Source: Prostheceraeus crozeri
Lineage: Eukaryota; Platyhelminthes; Polycladida; Euryleptidae
Reading direction: 5' to 3'
Assembly (NCBI GenBank): GCA_907163375.1
Contig: CAJQUW010016165.1
Coordinates: forward strand, 62,001 to 126,000
DNA length: 64,000 nt
Shown here: piece by piece, positions 33,481 to 46,636 of the stretch
How the letters are laid out: every line of letters begins with the position of its first letter
How positions within the stretch are numbered: the first letter of the stretch is position 1
Notes under the pieces: model-generated
Told to the model about the DNA's origin: nothing
What the model saw: only the letters and a program-made list of their open reading frames with translations
The model's database searches: none
Translations under genes and position numbers: made by a program

Positions 33481-34509
33481 CACTGTAAATCGCTGGATAC
33501 GAAAATTACATACAAACATATACCAAATCCACATAAAAATTGAAACTAACATCTGATACGAGATTCTCGTATGTTTGCAGAGATCTAGTATGTTTTTCAT
33601 ATGACACCTTACTAATTTTCGTATTTGATTGGTATATAGCGATACTAACGAACTATTCCATCTGTGATTGGCTGCTTTACAATGAAATACGAGCTGTTGG
33701 TATGTTTTATACACGAGGCCCGATGGAAATTGGTCCTCATTCGTATGTGTTTCGTATGAAGAGCTTTAAGTCAAATGGCAAAAAATAAGTTATATTACAT
33801 ACTACTGTCAAATAACTCTTTTCCAGTAATACCAGTCGTGAATATTTCTTTGTGAAAGTGTGGCATTTAGCTAGATTAGATTTATTGTGAAATTAAGGCC
33901 GCATGTCATCGTTGCTACTTGTGTAATGACATTCACAATACTCATAATTATCTCATTTCATGAACTAAGTTGCTAAACATCAATTCATTCAAACAATATC
34001 TTTCGCGAAATCACGTTGACTTATATATCTCAAACATAACAATTTTTGCGTTCATGAATTATAATGTGTTTCTATTTTGAATTTATAATAATAATGCTTA
34101 GTTTCAAAGTTACATAATGCATAATTGTTGATGGTTAAATACTTATTGATTATTCATGAAATGCCTTAGACTTACGTATATTAAAATCGAATTCAGTATT
34201 GTAAGTTTCACTATTAAATTTCATTATCTCACTACTCACAAAACAGTAGTAAAGATTAGTGTAATCTTTATTAACAAACGGCCTTAAATCAACATGCTTT
34301 GGACATGATTGATGTTTGCTTTTGAGATTGTGCTGGTATGGCTTTAGTATGTAAAGCATACCACATTTGAAATAACCATGGACATTAATATGTCCATGGA
34401 AATAACATACGAAAAAACTACAAATATATACCAAGAGAAAACAGAAATATACCAAATTAATTTTGGTTTGCATCCTTCGTATGTGATTGGCATTGAGCGA
34501 TTTACAGTG
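33481..34509. mobile_element. Tc1/mariner-type MITE, unit 3
   Basis: Same structure and near-identical sequence to the unit 2 copy, with TA flanks. It is non-coding. Confidence 0.85.
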
Positions 34510-36941
34510 TAGGTACAATATTGGTTTTTCGCAACCCAAAAAAAGTAATAAATTGTCAAAACCACAGTTCCTTAACATTCATTTAACATTATATATTGTC
34601 ATTTTCTACAAACAATCGACAGCATTGGATATTAAAACCGAAAAATGAGGACCAATTCTATTGGTATTGGTGGCTGTTATAAAGTCTCAATCTAACGAAC
34701 TTGTTGTTCATACTATTGACACGGCTGAGATATATTTCAGATTAACGCGTGTCTAAATGCTCTTTTAAAAATTCACAGATTGCTTCAAGTCTAGGCTAAA
34801 ATAAGATCATTAATTTGAATTTTGGGATGCCTACAAATGTCTGGGTACGCATAATCAATCTGACTTTGGCAACCTGTCACCGGTGTGTGTCTGTTTCAGT
34901 AAAAAAACAAGACCATTTACGTATAAAAGTTAATTCTTTTTTAACTTCTACGGTTAATTGACAAAACAGAACGATAACTCATGGAATTAACGGTCGCTAA
35001 CACAATTACCGTTGTAATTTCAACTGGTGCAATCATGTGCGAACAGCTGTAAACACGTGGGTTATCATTTTAAAAATGAACTTAAGCTGCTCGGTGTCCC
35101 GAACAATTCCTGCCCACGTCAGGATAGGCGGTTTCAACACGATGACCCTTCTAGCCTTTATATAGTATAGTATAGTATCTGATTTCTGTGGTCGTAGTGT
35201 TAATGTTTCTCCAAATGGGGAGGTCGTCATTAATTCATTTTTAATCATATTTTCATTTAGAGATATTTTGCTTCGTTTACAGGCATCAACATTTTCGAAA
35301 TAACATAATAACGTGCTGATACCTGTTGGTAAATTAAAACAACTTTCATGATTGTATTTGATATTTTATTGCTTGAGGAGGCTTCACAAAATTAGGCAGT
35401 AAAGAATGATTCTTTCTTATAGCGAATGATTGATTGCATGCTGGAAAAATCAAAGGAGCTTTCGGATATTTCACTGTAACGGAGCTCGTGATTGTCGCTT
35501 GGTCCACATTTTCACAATGTGTATGGTCTGTTGCATGGCAATTCATAGGATATTCCATTAAATTACAGCATGTGATTCAACTGGCATGAGCTTGGACAGA
35601 TCATATAATACTAGTGATATTCTAAAGTATAGATATCAAACATCAAAACAAACTATAAAATAAAGAATCTTTATAAAAAGATTAACGCAGGAAAATCAAT
35701 AACAGCAAGCTTATAAAATCATTGGCATAATTGCACCACCAGGAATTGAGGAAGATGACCGCAACAGAATCGTGGATTGTCATGTCAGTTTAATAAAGCT
35801 AGCTCACCTCTAGAACTTGAAACAAAGAGCTCTTGGCTAAAAATTGAGAGACCATTGATCTAAAAATATTGCACGAGTTCTCACATTCCACATCCTAAAA
35901 GCAACAAGGAAGCTGACTGATATGGTAAAGAGGATATTGCTGATACTATGGTTGCATTTTCTGTCAAGTGATTTCAATTCTAGAAATTATTTACATGATG
36001 GATTGAAAACTCACAGGTATTGGATGGGAAAGCCCACTTCATTTGTTTTAAATATTTCTTTTATCTTTACTTATGGAATTTCAGTTCCTTTGAAGCGTGG
36101 TCAAACATAGTGATTATGGCCAACCGCTAGCGCCGATGTTATGTAGCTCGTTATGTCGAAACTGTGATGCAGCTAAATGAAGACAGAACTATCTGATAGC
36201 GACGAAGGCAGTTTCCATAGAGTAAGTATATTAGGCAGATTGGTAACTCCACATTTATTAAATCCCCAATGTGTATACACCTTCGATTTTATTAAATGAT
36301 CTGAAGATGGATACAGTCGGAATTGTTTCCAAGTGTGAGACATGCACATTCATGCAGTTTTGAAGAAATTACAACGGAATTGCCTGATCATGATAGCATA
36401 AAGCAGAAAGATGATATCATTTTACAGGTTCTCCGTGTCATGACAGCCTTGGAGAGGTAATGTTTGTTCAATTGGCAACTCGATGACCTGCTATTGCTTT
36501 CATGCTGAACCTCAAGAGAATCTTCTTATGCGTCATCACTTCATAAGGAACCTGCCACTGGTAAAGCAAAATAGCAGAATGAAAGACGATGATTTCAATT
36601 AACTTTGAAAGATGTAAATGGGTCCACATCACATTCAGATTCAACAACTGAGACATAAATTTAGTGAATTGTAAATTCATGACGATGAAAATTTAATTAA
36701 CAGCATGGAATTTCAGCCACGACAGCACAGAAAGATCTCGACTTTTTCATAAAGACTTCCATTATGATGCCGTTCATGAGATTTCCTCGATCATCAGCAT
36801 AATTTCCTCTTAGTTACGATGCTTGTTAGCGAATGTTCATTTCCTTTGATATCCAACTTGTTTCATACTTACAAAGGGGCGTCATGTCGGTAGTATTTCA
36901 ATTGGCAAAAATTTAACTTTTTCAAAAACTGCTCAAATAAT

Positions 36942-37062
36942 TGAAAAAAAATTGATTGCCACTGGCTTCGCAGGAATTGGCTTCGCGAAGCCAGTGGCAA
37001 TCAATTTTTTTTTCAATTACTCATCCAGGAATGGCCTCATTATACCATATATATCAGCATGC
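36942..37062. mobile_element. Palindromic insertion, unit 3, altered centre
   Basis: The insertion is flanked by TCAAATAAT at 36933-36941 and 37063-37071. The centre reads CAGGAATTGGCTTCGCGAAG instead of CAGGAATTCCTGCGAAG: the left arm is unchanged, and a new, shifted axis TTCGCGAA has replaced the old one. Confidence 0.75.
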
Positions 37063-37842
37063 TCAAATAATGTTTTGGAACGCAGGAACGTAATCTCCGC
37101 AAAAAAATGAATCTTTTCATAAAAAAAATCTCACTGTATACAGATACTTTTTTGGGGCGACACTCTACCTACATATATTTACTCTATGGCAGTTTCCATA
37201 TTATATATGCTCCAAGCAGTGAAGTGCATTTGGAATCTGCCACGGACGAGCGACTAGGTGAGTGATTTGATGCAATTACATTACTGACAACATCCATGTA
37301 TATTAAATAGACTGCAATGTTGCGGATGGGAATGATCACAAGCTTTCTAAAAGCGTTGCATTGCGTAGGCCTTGACTAGATCAGCCAACTGTTGTGGTCA
37401 TCTCTGCGCTTTTAACATCTATCCTAATACTTCTTTCATTGATGTTCTTCTTCTACAATAATACTTGCAGTTTGAATTGTTGATGATATTTCTGTTTTCG
37501 GTACTTGTAATTTCCGTTTCCAGTGCTAAGTCTTCCTGTCGAATTCACCATTTCGCAACAAAAGCCTTTGCCTAAATCATCAGATATGTGAACACAGATG
37601 GTCTTATTTCATGAGATGATTTTTCTTTGTAGATAGCATAAGTTTACTGATAGGAAGCCATCCATCAGTGAAGAAGCCGATCACTTCTATGAAAGAAAAC
37701 GGATCTGTCGTTCGATAGTGTCTTTGTTACGATTGGTCATCAAGCCTGCCATGAGCAAATTTTTCCCTGCAATGTTTTGCAATGAGGATATTTCATTATT
37801 TTGTTGTAATTAATGAACCGAGGATGAAACTGTAACCACGTA

Positions 37843-38820
37843 CACTGTAAATCGCTGGATAAATGCTGGATTGCATACAAACATATACCAAGATCACATA
37901 CAATTTGAAAATAACATTTGATACGAGATTCCGGCATTCTTACAGAGATCTGTCATGTTCTTCATACGAAAGCTCTCGTACTTTCGTATGTGATTGGTAT
38001 GTAGCGATACGAGCTATTCTATCTCTGGTTGGCTGTTTTACACTGAAATACTAGCTGTTGGTATGTTTTATATACGAGACCCGATGCAAATTCATCCTCA
38101 TTAGCATGCCTTTGGTATGCCTCTAATATGTACAGCTTTAAGTCACATAGAAAAATATATATATATATATATTCACACTACTGTCAAATCACTTTTTTTC
38201 GGTAATACCAGTCGTGAATGTTTTTTTTGATAGTGTGATAGAAGAGATTTATTGAGCACATTAACAATGGTATTATTATTGTAAATGAGTATTAACAGGA
38301 CGCTTAGATAGGTCTACTATATGAACCAAGTTTACTAGCATCAATTCATTCAAACGATGTTTTTCATGCACTCATGTTGACATATATATCTCAAACATAA
38401 CTATTTTTGCGTTCATGAATTATAATGTGTCTTTGCTTCGGATTGATAATATGCTTAATTTCAAAATTACATAATTGTTGATGGTTGAATACTTATTGAT
38501 TATTTATTAAATGCCTTAGACTTACATGTATTAAAATCGAATTCAGTATTGTAATTTTGACTATTGAATGTCATGATCTCACTACTTGTAAAATAATATC
38601 AACATTACCGTGATCTTTATTGACAAAAGGCCTTATCAACATGCTTTGGACATGATTGATGCTTTCTTTTAAAATTGTGCTGGTATGGTTGTAGTGTGCA
38701 AAGCATACCACACTTGAATCAACATACGAAAAGCATGCAACTACAGTATATACACAAATATATAAAAAATATTTTGGTGTGCATCCTTCGTATGTGATTG
38801 GTATTGACCGACTTACAACG
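37843..38820. mobile_element. Tc1/mariner-type MITE, diverged terminal copy
   Basis: It starts CACTGTAAATCGCTGGATAA and ends GACCGACTTACAACG + TA at 38821-38822. The interior aligns with the family but is clearly diverged, lacks the 30-bp hairpin insertion of the array copies, and contains a short (TA)n at about 38155-38171. It closes the tandem array and is probably the original right-hand partner of the recombination that made it. Confidence 0.75.
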
Positions 38821-38822
38821 TA

Positions 38823-41074
38823 GCTGCATGAAATATGACAATGGTTTTTTTACGTGCTGAGATCCGGAGCATGTTGCCAGTCATTTCACAAAAATGTACT
38901 TTTTTACACTGTGCACTATGTTTTTTATAACCCAATACAGAGATCATAGGTAATAGAAAGGAATTCTCACATCCGAGTTGATAACGGGTCACTAAATATT
39001 TTTGTTGAATTACGGAATGGTAAATTATCAATTTGACATGTTTTTGCGTGAAAATATTGGTTTAGCTTATGTCTGTCGCTGTTGAAAGTTTTGTCTGCAT
39101 GCATGAGACGCTCTGGCGGTTCGCTTATTCAAGGAAACCTGGTTCGTAAGCGCATAGTACCGGTATTTTTTGTTGAATAACAATTTTAATGTCTACAACA
39201 TTTAGCCTACACCAATATGCAGCCAATTTACCAAAAATAAAATAATGTTTCATTGACTAGGACATTTTTTCAAAGTCTGGGTACTGGGGCATTCATAGGG
39301 TTCCTACTGCAGTTTAGCCGATGTGGCTCATCAGGGATTCTCGGAAAAAACTCACGTTCTAAGAAAAAAAATCAGATAAGAAAATCACTTGATTGACTTA
39401 ATGACTTGAAGGCGACATCATTGCATGAAAATACTTGTGAAATGCCAGGAATGCAGGATTTAACAATAGTTAAACATCGATGTAGCAAGCGCACCCGTCT
39501 CACTGGAAGCGGTCCCATTAGAGCGACGGTCGCTATGCCTACAAAATATACATTGACACTAATCTATGAGCAGTATAAAAACTGAATTAGTAGTTAGGAT
39601 TGTTTCATGGCGTTACCACTCTCAGATCACAATGTTTTATGTGAGAATTAAAATGCATTATGGTCAAGAGTTCAAGATAGCACCTTTGATGTATAACCGA
39701 CAAAAGATGAGATGAGTCTCTTAACACAAAAATGAAGTAGTAATTGGCGGGAGTGTGAATTTCTTATGCACATCGATGTCAACTCAAGTTGTCAATTGAG
39801 TTGAAGAAGTGCTGATTTGCACTCTAACTGTCTGTGATTTCTTTGCATATTTCGAATCACATCATTGAACATAGCTTGAAACATCATGAAACATTGGAAT
39901 ATACGAAAACACGAACGCATATAGAATGGATGCGAGTCATTTCGGATCGAATTCGAAGATGGCTAAAAAGTAGTAAATACCCACTTTACTACTCCTAAAA
40001 GTAGTAAATTTCGGTTGTGATCTCAAAAGGCAAAATTGAAGTACTGATCTTAATAAAGCTGCTATCAGAACAATTTGTCTAGTTCGAGCATCTTACTTGT
40101 GTATTTCAAATCGGATTTTATACATTCATTATCCATATCAACAGCTTTGATGGGTTATTCAGTTACATGTAGGCAACATGCAAATCAAATGGGAACAATC
40201 AATGATTTATAATTCTGCTTTCTAGTTTTATTCAAATGTGACATTGTTAATTGGCATAAAATCAGGTCTGACATCAATGTATAACAGTTTCTAAAACGTT
40301 CATGCAAATACATATGGATTGTACACGTGCACTCCTATCAGTGATTTTCTCTTTAGTAGGCCTATTTTGCTCTTAAAACGATCATGTATTTGTGTGTATG
40401 CATAGCGGTTCATGTCGTCATGAAATAAGTCACCCGTGGTGCGCTTTGAAACACTTGACCCACAATCCCATGCTACATTTCTAGCATTTTTTCGTGAAAG
40501 ACCTTGACATTGAACCAAGGCGCAGCACCTACTTCAAAGATATTTTGATATTTTAAAGTTATTCCAGATTTTATTTCCTTCAGCTATTTATTTTGGTCCA
40601 TGGCCCCTTACTAAGCTCTTCTAGTAGCGGCTACGAAGCTTCGAAGAAGGAAATATTAGTGCAAATGTGGTGAGGGTGTGTTCATTGTCTTCAAACCGTT
40701 AGTAGGCCTACTGAGGTCGATCCTGATCTCACGTCTTTAACTTCCTGCAATACCCTACACACCATGTGCATGTTGCAAAATAATAGAAGAACCAAACAAG
40801 CTGATGTGTAGAATATGTGTAAATATAGAGTGTTCGATATACATATTCTTATTTGTATACATGTATGCAGAATTAGGCCTACTTGATCTGTCATCCTCAT
40901 GGCTGCCTTTGTCGTCTTTACCATTGCCTCTGCGCTGTCTTCACCATCCCACAATGAGGGCTACATCATAACATCCTCTCCATTGTTGATGGAATCATGC
41001 AGCGAGTGAATCGCTCAGGTTTTTGATCTGAAAGTTACACTTATTCTGACTTTCACAATAGCGCATTTCGCGAT

Positions 41075-41078
<4 letters not shown>
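38823..41078. other. No recognisable gene
   Basis: About 2.2 kb without supportable coding. Short minus-strand frames at 38813-39031, 40300-40518 and 40691-40954 have no known domain. AAGTAGTAAAT words repeat around 39968-40012. Confidence 0.35.
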
Positions 41079-41112
<34 letters not shown>

Positions 41113-41186
41113 TTTGTCAAAAAGGAATTATCCAAAAAACGAGTTTTCACTCTTAAAATGAAGCATAAATGAAGGAAGTTTCATGA

Positions 41187-41224
<38 letters not shown>
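41079..41224. repeat. (TA)n tracts beside PLE copy 2
   Basis: Two TA microsatellites, 41079-41109 and about 41190-41222, are separated by about 80 bp of unique sequence. The second abuts the 3' end of PLE copy 2. Confidence 0.9.
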
Positions 41225-41226
<2 letters not shown>

Positions 41227-43100
41227 AAAGAAAGAACAAATGCTTTGACCGGACATGTTTCAATCTTCTTTCAAGATCATCTTCAGCGGAAAGTTACAAT
41301 TAAAGACAAATCTTTCTTAAATACGTAGTCACATTGAAAACTGTTCATTCTGGAAGGCACGTAATAGCATAGAAATCTTAAGTCAGACAGATAAAATAAA
41401 ATAAAATAAAAACACGAAGTTACAACCTACTCAAATAATTTAGAAGATAGTGTGTACAATTCGTAAAATAAGTTACAGATTTAAAGAAAGAGTGTATGAT
41501 CCGTTCCTTTCATTAGCGAGATTTTCATTACTTTTTATGAATATCGACTCCAGGATAAATGGTTGCTTGCATTTACCAATAATGGAAAAATTTTCTTTTT
41601 TAGGACGATGAGGGTGAGTAGAGATTTCAGTAGGTGAAGGATAACCCTTCATGTGTTCCTTCATCCGAGTGTCGAGGTGGCGTTTTGTGGCGCCGACGTA
41701 CCGCATTTCGCAACGGTCACAAGCGTATTGATATACGATAGATGATTTTAGATCACTCGGAATTTTATCTTTATTCGGAAATTGATTTAACAGTTTACAG
41801 ACTTTGTAAACTGGCCTAACTTCTAAATTCGGAGGAAGCAACTCATTCAGAGAGCGAATTTTGTTTTTCAAATCATTTTGAGCTTGGCTAATGAAAGGAA
41901 CAGACCACACTACTCTTCTCACTTGCGCCCGCTCATTCTCAGCTTGAGAATCATTTACAGTTGAAGCCCCGCACTCAATATTCCTTTCAACCTTTTCTTT
42001 GATACGGCTGATGGTTTTACTGTCAAAACCATTTTTAATAAAGATATTAGAGATCTCAACCGCCGAAGCTTCGTATAACCTGGGATTAGTGCAGATTTTA
42101 TAAGCTCTGTAAAATAAAGAACGCATGGCAGACAACCTATACGACATGGGAGCATAGGCAGAGTAAGGCATATAGATGCCAGTGTTGGTAGGTTTGATGT
42201 GAAAATCAATATCGATACCAGAATTGCAGCAAATGTTTGTATCCAAGAAGACGATCCAATCGTCTTTACTTGTTTCCATGGTAAACTTGATGCTATCATC
42301 AAGCGAGTTCAAAAAATTCAAAAAATCAGCTTGCTTGGTCATCATTATCAAAAATGGCCAAACAATCGTCCACATATCTCCCATAAAATTTGGGAGGCTG
42401 CCCCTGGTAGTTATCAAACTTCGCTTCGATCATGTCCATAGTAAACGCGGCCATGGTGGGACCCAAACTAGATCCCATCGCCATGCCATCCACCTGATTG
42501 TAAAGTTTTTTATCAAAGGTAAAAAGAATATTGGTGCAGGCCAGTTCAAGTAAAGCTTTAAGGGCTTCACGTTTGATAGGAAAATTGCCGAAATCTATCA
42601 TGGACAAGACATGATCAATGGTTCTTCTTACCGGAATGTTGGTAAAGAGACTCGAAACATCGTAGCTACAAGCACGATAGCTAGCATTCGGATTTTCGTT
42701 TGTGAATTCTTTTAATTTCTCAACAAGATGAAAAGTATCTTTCAGCACAAAACGCTGAGGAATATATTTTTTCAAAACCGAATCAAGCCATTGGGCTAAT
42801 TTAGACGTATACGAATTTCTCATGTTAAGAATCGGGCGATATGGTGGGTCACTCATGCTCTTGTGGACCTTCGGCAGCCCATAAAGTCTGGATGGCTGAG
42901 ATCCATTAGATTTTATCATTTGAAACAACTCATCACTTATCAACTTCTTCGATTTCAGAGCTTGCAATTTTCTATTTAAGCGATCTTCCTCTAAGATAAA
43001 GGGGTCTTTCTTAGCCCGTTTGTCGTAAACATAAGATTTGAACTTTGACTCGTCTTTCAGAATGTCATTCAATTTGCGAACAAAATTTTCTTTGTCGTCA
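41225..43100 (-). mobile_element. Penelope-like retroelement, copy 2
   Basis: A minus-strand copy of the element at 21337-23208, with the same 3' UTR (ending against (TA)n) and coding sequence. It extends about 33 bp further 5' than copy 1 and stops at another (TA)n tract at 43101. Both boundaries therefore lie in TA repeats. Confidence 0.9.
41473..43100 (-). pseudogene. PLE reverse transcriptase/GIY-YIG, frameshifted
   Basis: Two overlapping frames, 42326-43072 (extending in frame to about 43100) and 41473-42417, together cover the same protein as copy 1. A stop plus a 1-nt insertion just after the YVDDCLAIF region, at about 42325, splits them; copy 1 shows the uninterrupted sequence there. 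Copy 2 keeps the family residues that copy 1 has lost (LYGLPKVHKS, LFTNIPV, SSLGPTMAAF). The GIY-YIG part (MRYVGATKRHLDTRMKEH) and its C-terminal glutamate are present. The 5' part of the full element is absent. Confidence 0.9.
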
Positions 43101-43160
43101 ATATATATATATTGATATATATATATATAATATATATATATATACAGTATACATATACAC
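43101..43160. repeat. (TA)n-rich tract
   Basis: An interrupted TA microsatellite directly at the 5' junction of PLE copy 2. Confidence 0.9.
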
Positions 43161-44010
43161 AGTATATAATTATATCAGTGCCGTCGTCCCCGTGCCTGCG
43201 AGGCCTTCGCCGCATACCCAAAATAATTATTTACGTTCATAAAACAAAGGTTATTTTTGTTTTTGAGAGTATCCTTATGTTTACAACTTTACACACAATT
43301 CACAGTTTCAAGTCACTACTCTCAAATACGCTCCGAGTGCCAGCGCTCAGCTGTTAACTGCAGGGATCTTCAAACAATCACACAATGCGCTGGGGATGTG
43401 TTCACAGCAAATCACAGAGATTTGTGTGTTTGTGTGATATGTGGAGCGTGTGCGCTTAGCTCGATCGTCTTCTCCCGGTAGAAACGAAGAAGCAAATATA
43501 TTGCAGCAATGCAAGAAAAGATCTATTTACAAATTCTTAGATTCAGATAGAGAGAGAGAGAGAGAGACGCAAATTTTCCCTATTCGTGGCTTCGCCAAAC
43601 TTTGGAGAAGATGATGACGCATTGAATTGTCGTGTCTGCGTTCACCAATGGCTGAATGTCGGATCGGAAGGTGAGAAGCCGATGAAAGATAGAGCGATGA
43701 AGTTTCCATGATTGATGTGTAATTCAGTCAGAGATACTGATTCAGGGGATATTGGTGATATTATGTTTATGACGGCGATTTCCACAATGGTTATTTTCTA
43801 CACCGGCTAGTCGTCCGATGGATTGTGCAGAAAACTCAAACCATCGTACACGAAGTACATGGCATTGAAATAAAACTAAACCACTCTCAAGAGATAGAAT
43901 ATGAGGAGGAGCACTAAAAACAATTTAGCAGCCCTAAATTTGAAGAATGTAAGTGATTGACAGGCTAAAATAAACACAAGTGTCATGCGTTGGCGAGAGC
44001 TTCCTCGAGA
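43161..44010. other. No recognisable gene
   Basis: No supported coding region. A (GA)n tract lies at about 43545-43567. Confidence 0.4.
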
Positions 44011-44348
44011 CACGGTGGGTTTAAATTTCGAAAAAGTCAGAAAAAAATGCCCGGCCAATTTGTCATCATTTTTTGATAATATACCAATAGCTCATCATTT
44101 TAAGACAAAAACGAAAATCGTTTAACTATGGCTTTCTGAGAAAATGGCGAAAAGCGGTTTTCATACTACTTATGAAATAGTTTTCAAACTTATAGTGAAA
44201 ACTAAAAGATTAGAGGTCAGTATTGTTACAGTTTTGTAATCAATGATGATCAGTAGTCCATCTATAGTTAGAATGACAATCCCCAGTTACCTCGCCTTTT
44301 ATTATATTCAATTAATGTCCCTCAAATACTACTTTCAAGAGCAAAATC
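44011..44348 (+). repeat. Left terminal inverted repeat
   Basis: Same length as, and closely matching, the complement of 47252-47589. It starts CACGGTG, similar to the heptamer-like CAC tips of Transib/RAG-type elements. Confidence 0.85.
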
Positions 44349-44617
44349 CTGATATGAAGTCGAAAAGATGAACATCAATTTACAAATCACATTTATGCAA
44401 AATATTCATAATAATGTAATTCTATTAATTATGATACCCACGTTGGTGTGTCTGCATCTTTATGACATCAGAACAATATTCATAGAAATCAACTTGATTT
44501 ACTTTAAAAAAATGATCAACATTGACAACGATACGGAGTAAGTATGTATTTTAGAAATTACAGAAAACACATGCATAAAATGCCGCGAAATATAATAAAC
44601 ATGAAGTGGTGAACAAG

Positions 44618-46636
44618 CTAAACATGCTTACTATTGTACTCACCCACAGCACAAAGTAGTGCGGTCGGATAATTTGGATGATTCTCTGGCACTTTATACT
44701 TGTACCATGTCGATTTAAAGTCACTGTGAATAGCTTCGAGTGACTATTCTGAAGATCGACCAAGTGAAGCTTCATTCTTCAAACAAAATTCTTTCACATG
44801 ATAGAAAACACAATGGACCTTTGGAGTCACCGGTATGCTCAAGGCCATATAGCTTTCCTGAAACTTGTCGAGATATTCAACAAAGTTTTGATCATTTAAG
44901 TTTGTGCCGAAACAAACAGAAACAACCTTGTCGAAATCACGAAAGGTCTTTACAAATTTCAAAATTTGTATCGGGCACATTGATTGTAATTTGTCTACAT
45001 TCCTGAGAAGTTTGCGACAACTGTTCCCATCAAATGATCCTCCATGGTAGGCTTGACGCTCTAAGTGACATTCTTCAGCCCAGCATCGGACTCCTGACCA
45101 CTGAGCTTCTATTGCTCTATACAAATGGTTCACAACACCTAGCATAAGGTGGAGTTCAGGTGGAGGATACAGGTTGATCACTAATGTCTCCGAATCACCT
45201 GCTTACAAAGGAGAATGGACACAGTTTTCAAAATGTTTAGCTGAATTGGGAGCGGCACCTGATTTTTGCCAGTTCCAGAATTGCTGCTTCATCCTCCCAA
45301 GAGTTCGCAGGGTGTCCTCCTCAGATAAATTTGCCTTGTCAACGTTGCACCAGCAGCACGGATGCACAGAACTATGAGCATTCAAACCAAAGATAATGTT
45401 TCCCAACTTCAAATCTGCTGACAGAAACAACCTGTCGGCCAAAATGTCCTTCATTTCAGAATCACCCACAGTTGAAGTATATTTCTGTAATTTTCATAAA
45501 TGATCGGAACAATTGCGATAATGAAGGTTCTTTTGACACTTGTCTCTTTGAAATCCCTTGCTGCAGCACCATGAATGTATTGAATTCGTCGACGTTCTTC
45601 TTGAAATTCTCTATTGGAGCTTAGAACTGCAAGGCATACTTTCAAAAAGCCGCCCCCACCATCAATGCCGACTTTAATTGTCAATTCATTCGTCTGGAGA
45701 TTCCTTTCTTCTTGAATTCTTGCTATAAGGCCGTTTAAATCACAGCAATAAGCAGTCGCTTGGCCTTTGATTGTTCCATCTTTCTCCTTCTAGTCACTTG
45801 TGACGGACACATCAAAGTAATCATCAAGACAATGGTTCACTTTAGACAGCTTTTATTTCAAACCAACTTCAATAATCCCTCGTTTACCTACACAACTGCG
45901 AATATGTTTGGCAACTAATAGAGTTCGTGGATAAGTTTAGATCGACCTGCAACTTGGACATACCGCGTGCTGATATTAGATGTTGTGCAGACGACAATTG
46001 AGCTACTGTAGAACAACACACTTCAACTGGACGACCACCTGTAGAAAATTTTGCAGAACTCGAAGAATGTTCAGGCGAGTTGATCTTCTCTTTCAGAACG
46101 CGCGACGCCATCAATTCTTTTGTGTTCTGATTGCTGTTGTTGATAAAGTCCTGGATGTTGTTCCGCCGTGAAGTTTCGCAGCACTTGTGTTCACAGCCTT
46201 TGGCTACGGTTGATAAGCACTTACAACACAGTCTCACAACTTCGCGATGTTCATTGATGATCTCTTGAGGTCTACCACGATCCATTTTCGTCGATAATGA
46301 TGTCGTTGAATTAATATTTGCGGATGCGAGTTGACACAGGACACAAGGGCAATGCGAATGTGAACGTGTATACGGTGGCGTTCCTGTCATTAAAGAGTGA
46401 TCAGCAAGAACTAAATGTCTTTTGAAAATACCTCGTCCATAGTCCAAAACGACAGTTCGACATGTTGAGCAGAGAGCACTGGGCAAACGGTTATCGTCGA
46501 CGTTGTATTCCATGAAGAAATTGTTTATGATCTCGTTGTGTCTGCTGTTTATGGGACGCATTTCTTTGGACTTTCCCAGACGAAGAAGGCACAGCGCCAA
46601 GCGGTTTTCATCATGCGATTTAGCAGCATGTGGCAT
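44618..46636 (-). pseudogene. RAG1-like transposase (N-RAG-TP type), inactivated
   Basis: The first 250 codons (46636-45884) hold paired cysteine motifs: CLLRLGKSKEMRPI (the second ligand changed to Arg), LPSALCSTCRTVV, HSHCPCVLC, MDRGRP and CCKCLSTVAKGCEHKCC. The order and spacing match the RAG1 N-terminal region upstream of its RING finger. Later parts carry VGIDGGGGFLK (candidate first catalytic Asp), HPCCWC, PPPELHLMLGVVNHLY, YHGGSFDGNSCRKLL and RSSE-stop-SLEAIHSDF, in the order of the RAG1 core (Asp; zinc site; ALHCDIGN-like; NGNF-like; catalytic Glu). Breaks seen: a frame change near 45884, stops near 45859 and 45790, a frame change near 45480, a stop near 45203, and a stop at about 44744 replacing the residue after the Glu. 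The RAG1 family link is by motif order; no search was run. Confidence 0.65.

Larger units (their letters stand above)
33480..37841 (+). repeat. Tandem array unit 3 (4362 bp)
   Basis: Last complete unit. It differs from units 1 and 2 by scattered substitutions (for example at about 36470 and 36580) and by a rebuilt centre of the palindromic insertion, which adds 3 bp. It ends directly at the left tip of a fourth, diverged MITE. Confidence 0.9.

Noticed and set aside
33480-38820. CRISPR-like array from regularly spaced repeats
   Set aside because: The spacing is kilobase-scale tandem duplication of MITE plus spacer in a eukaryotic genome; there are no short repeat-spacer units.
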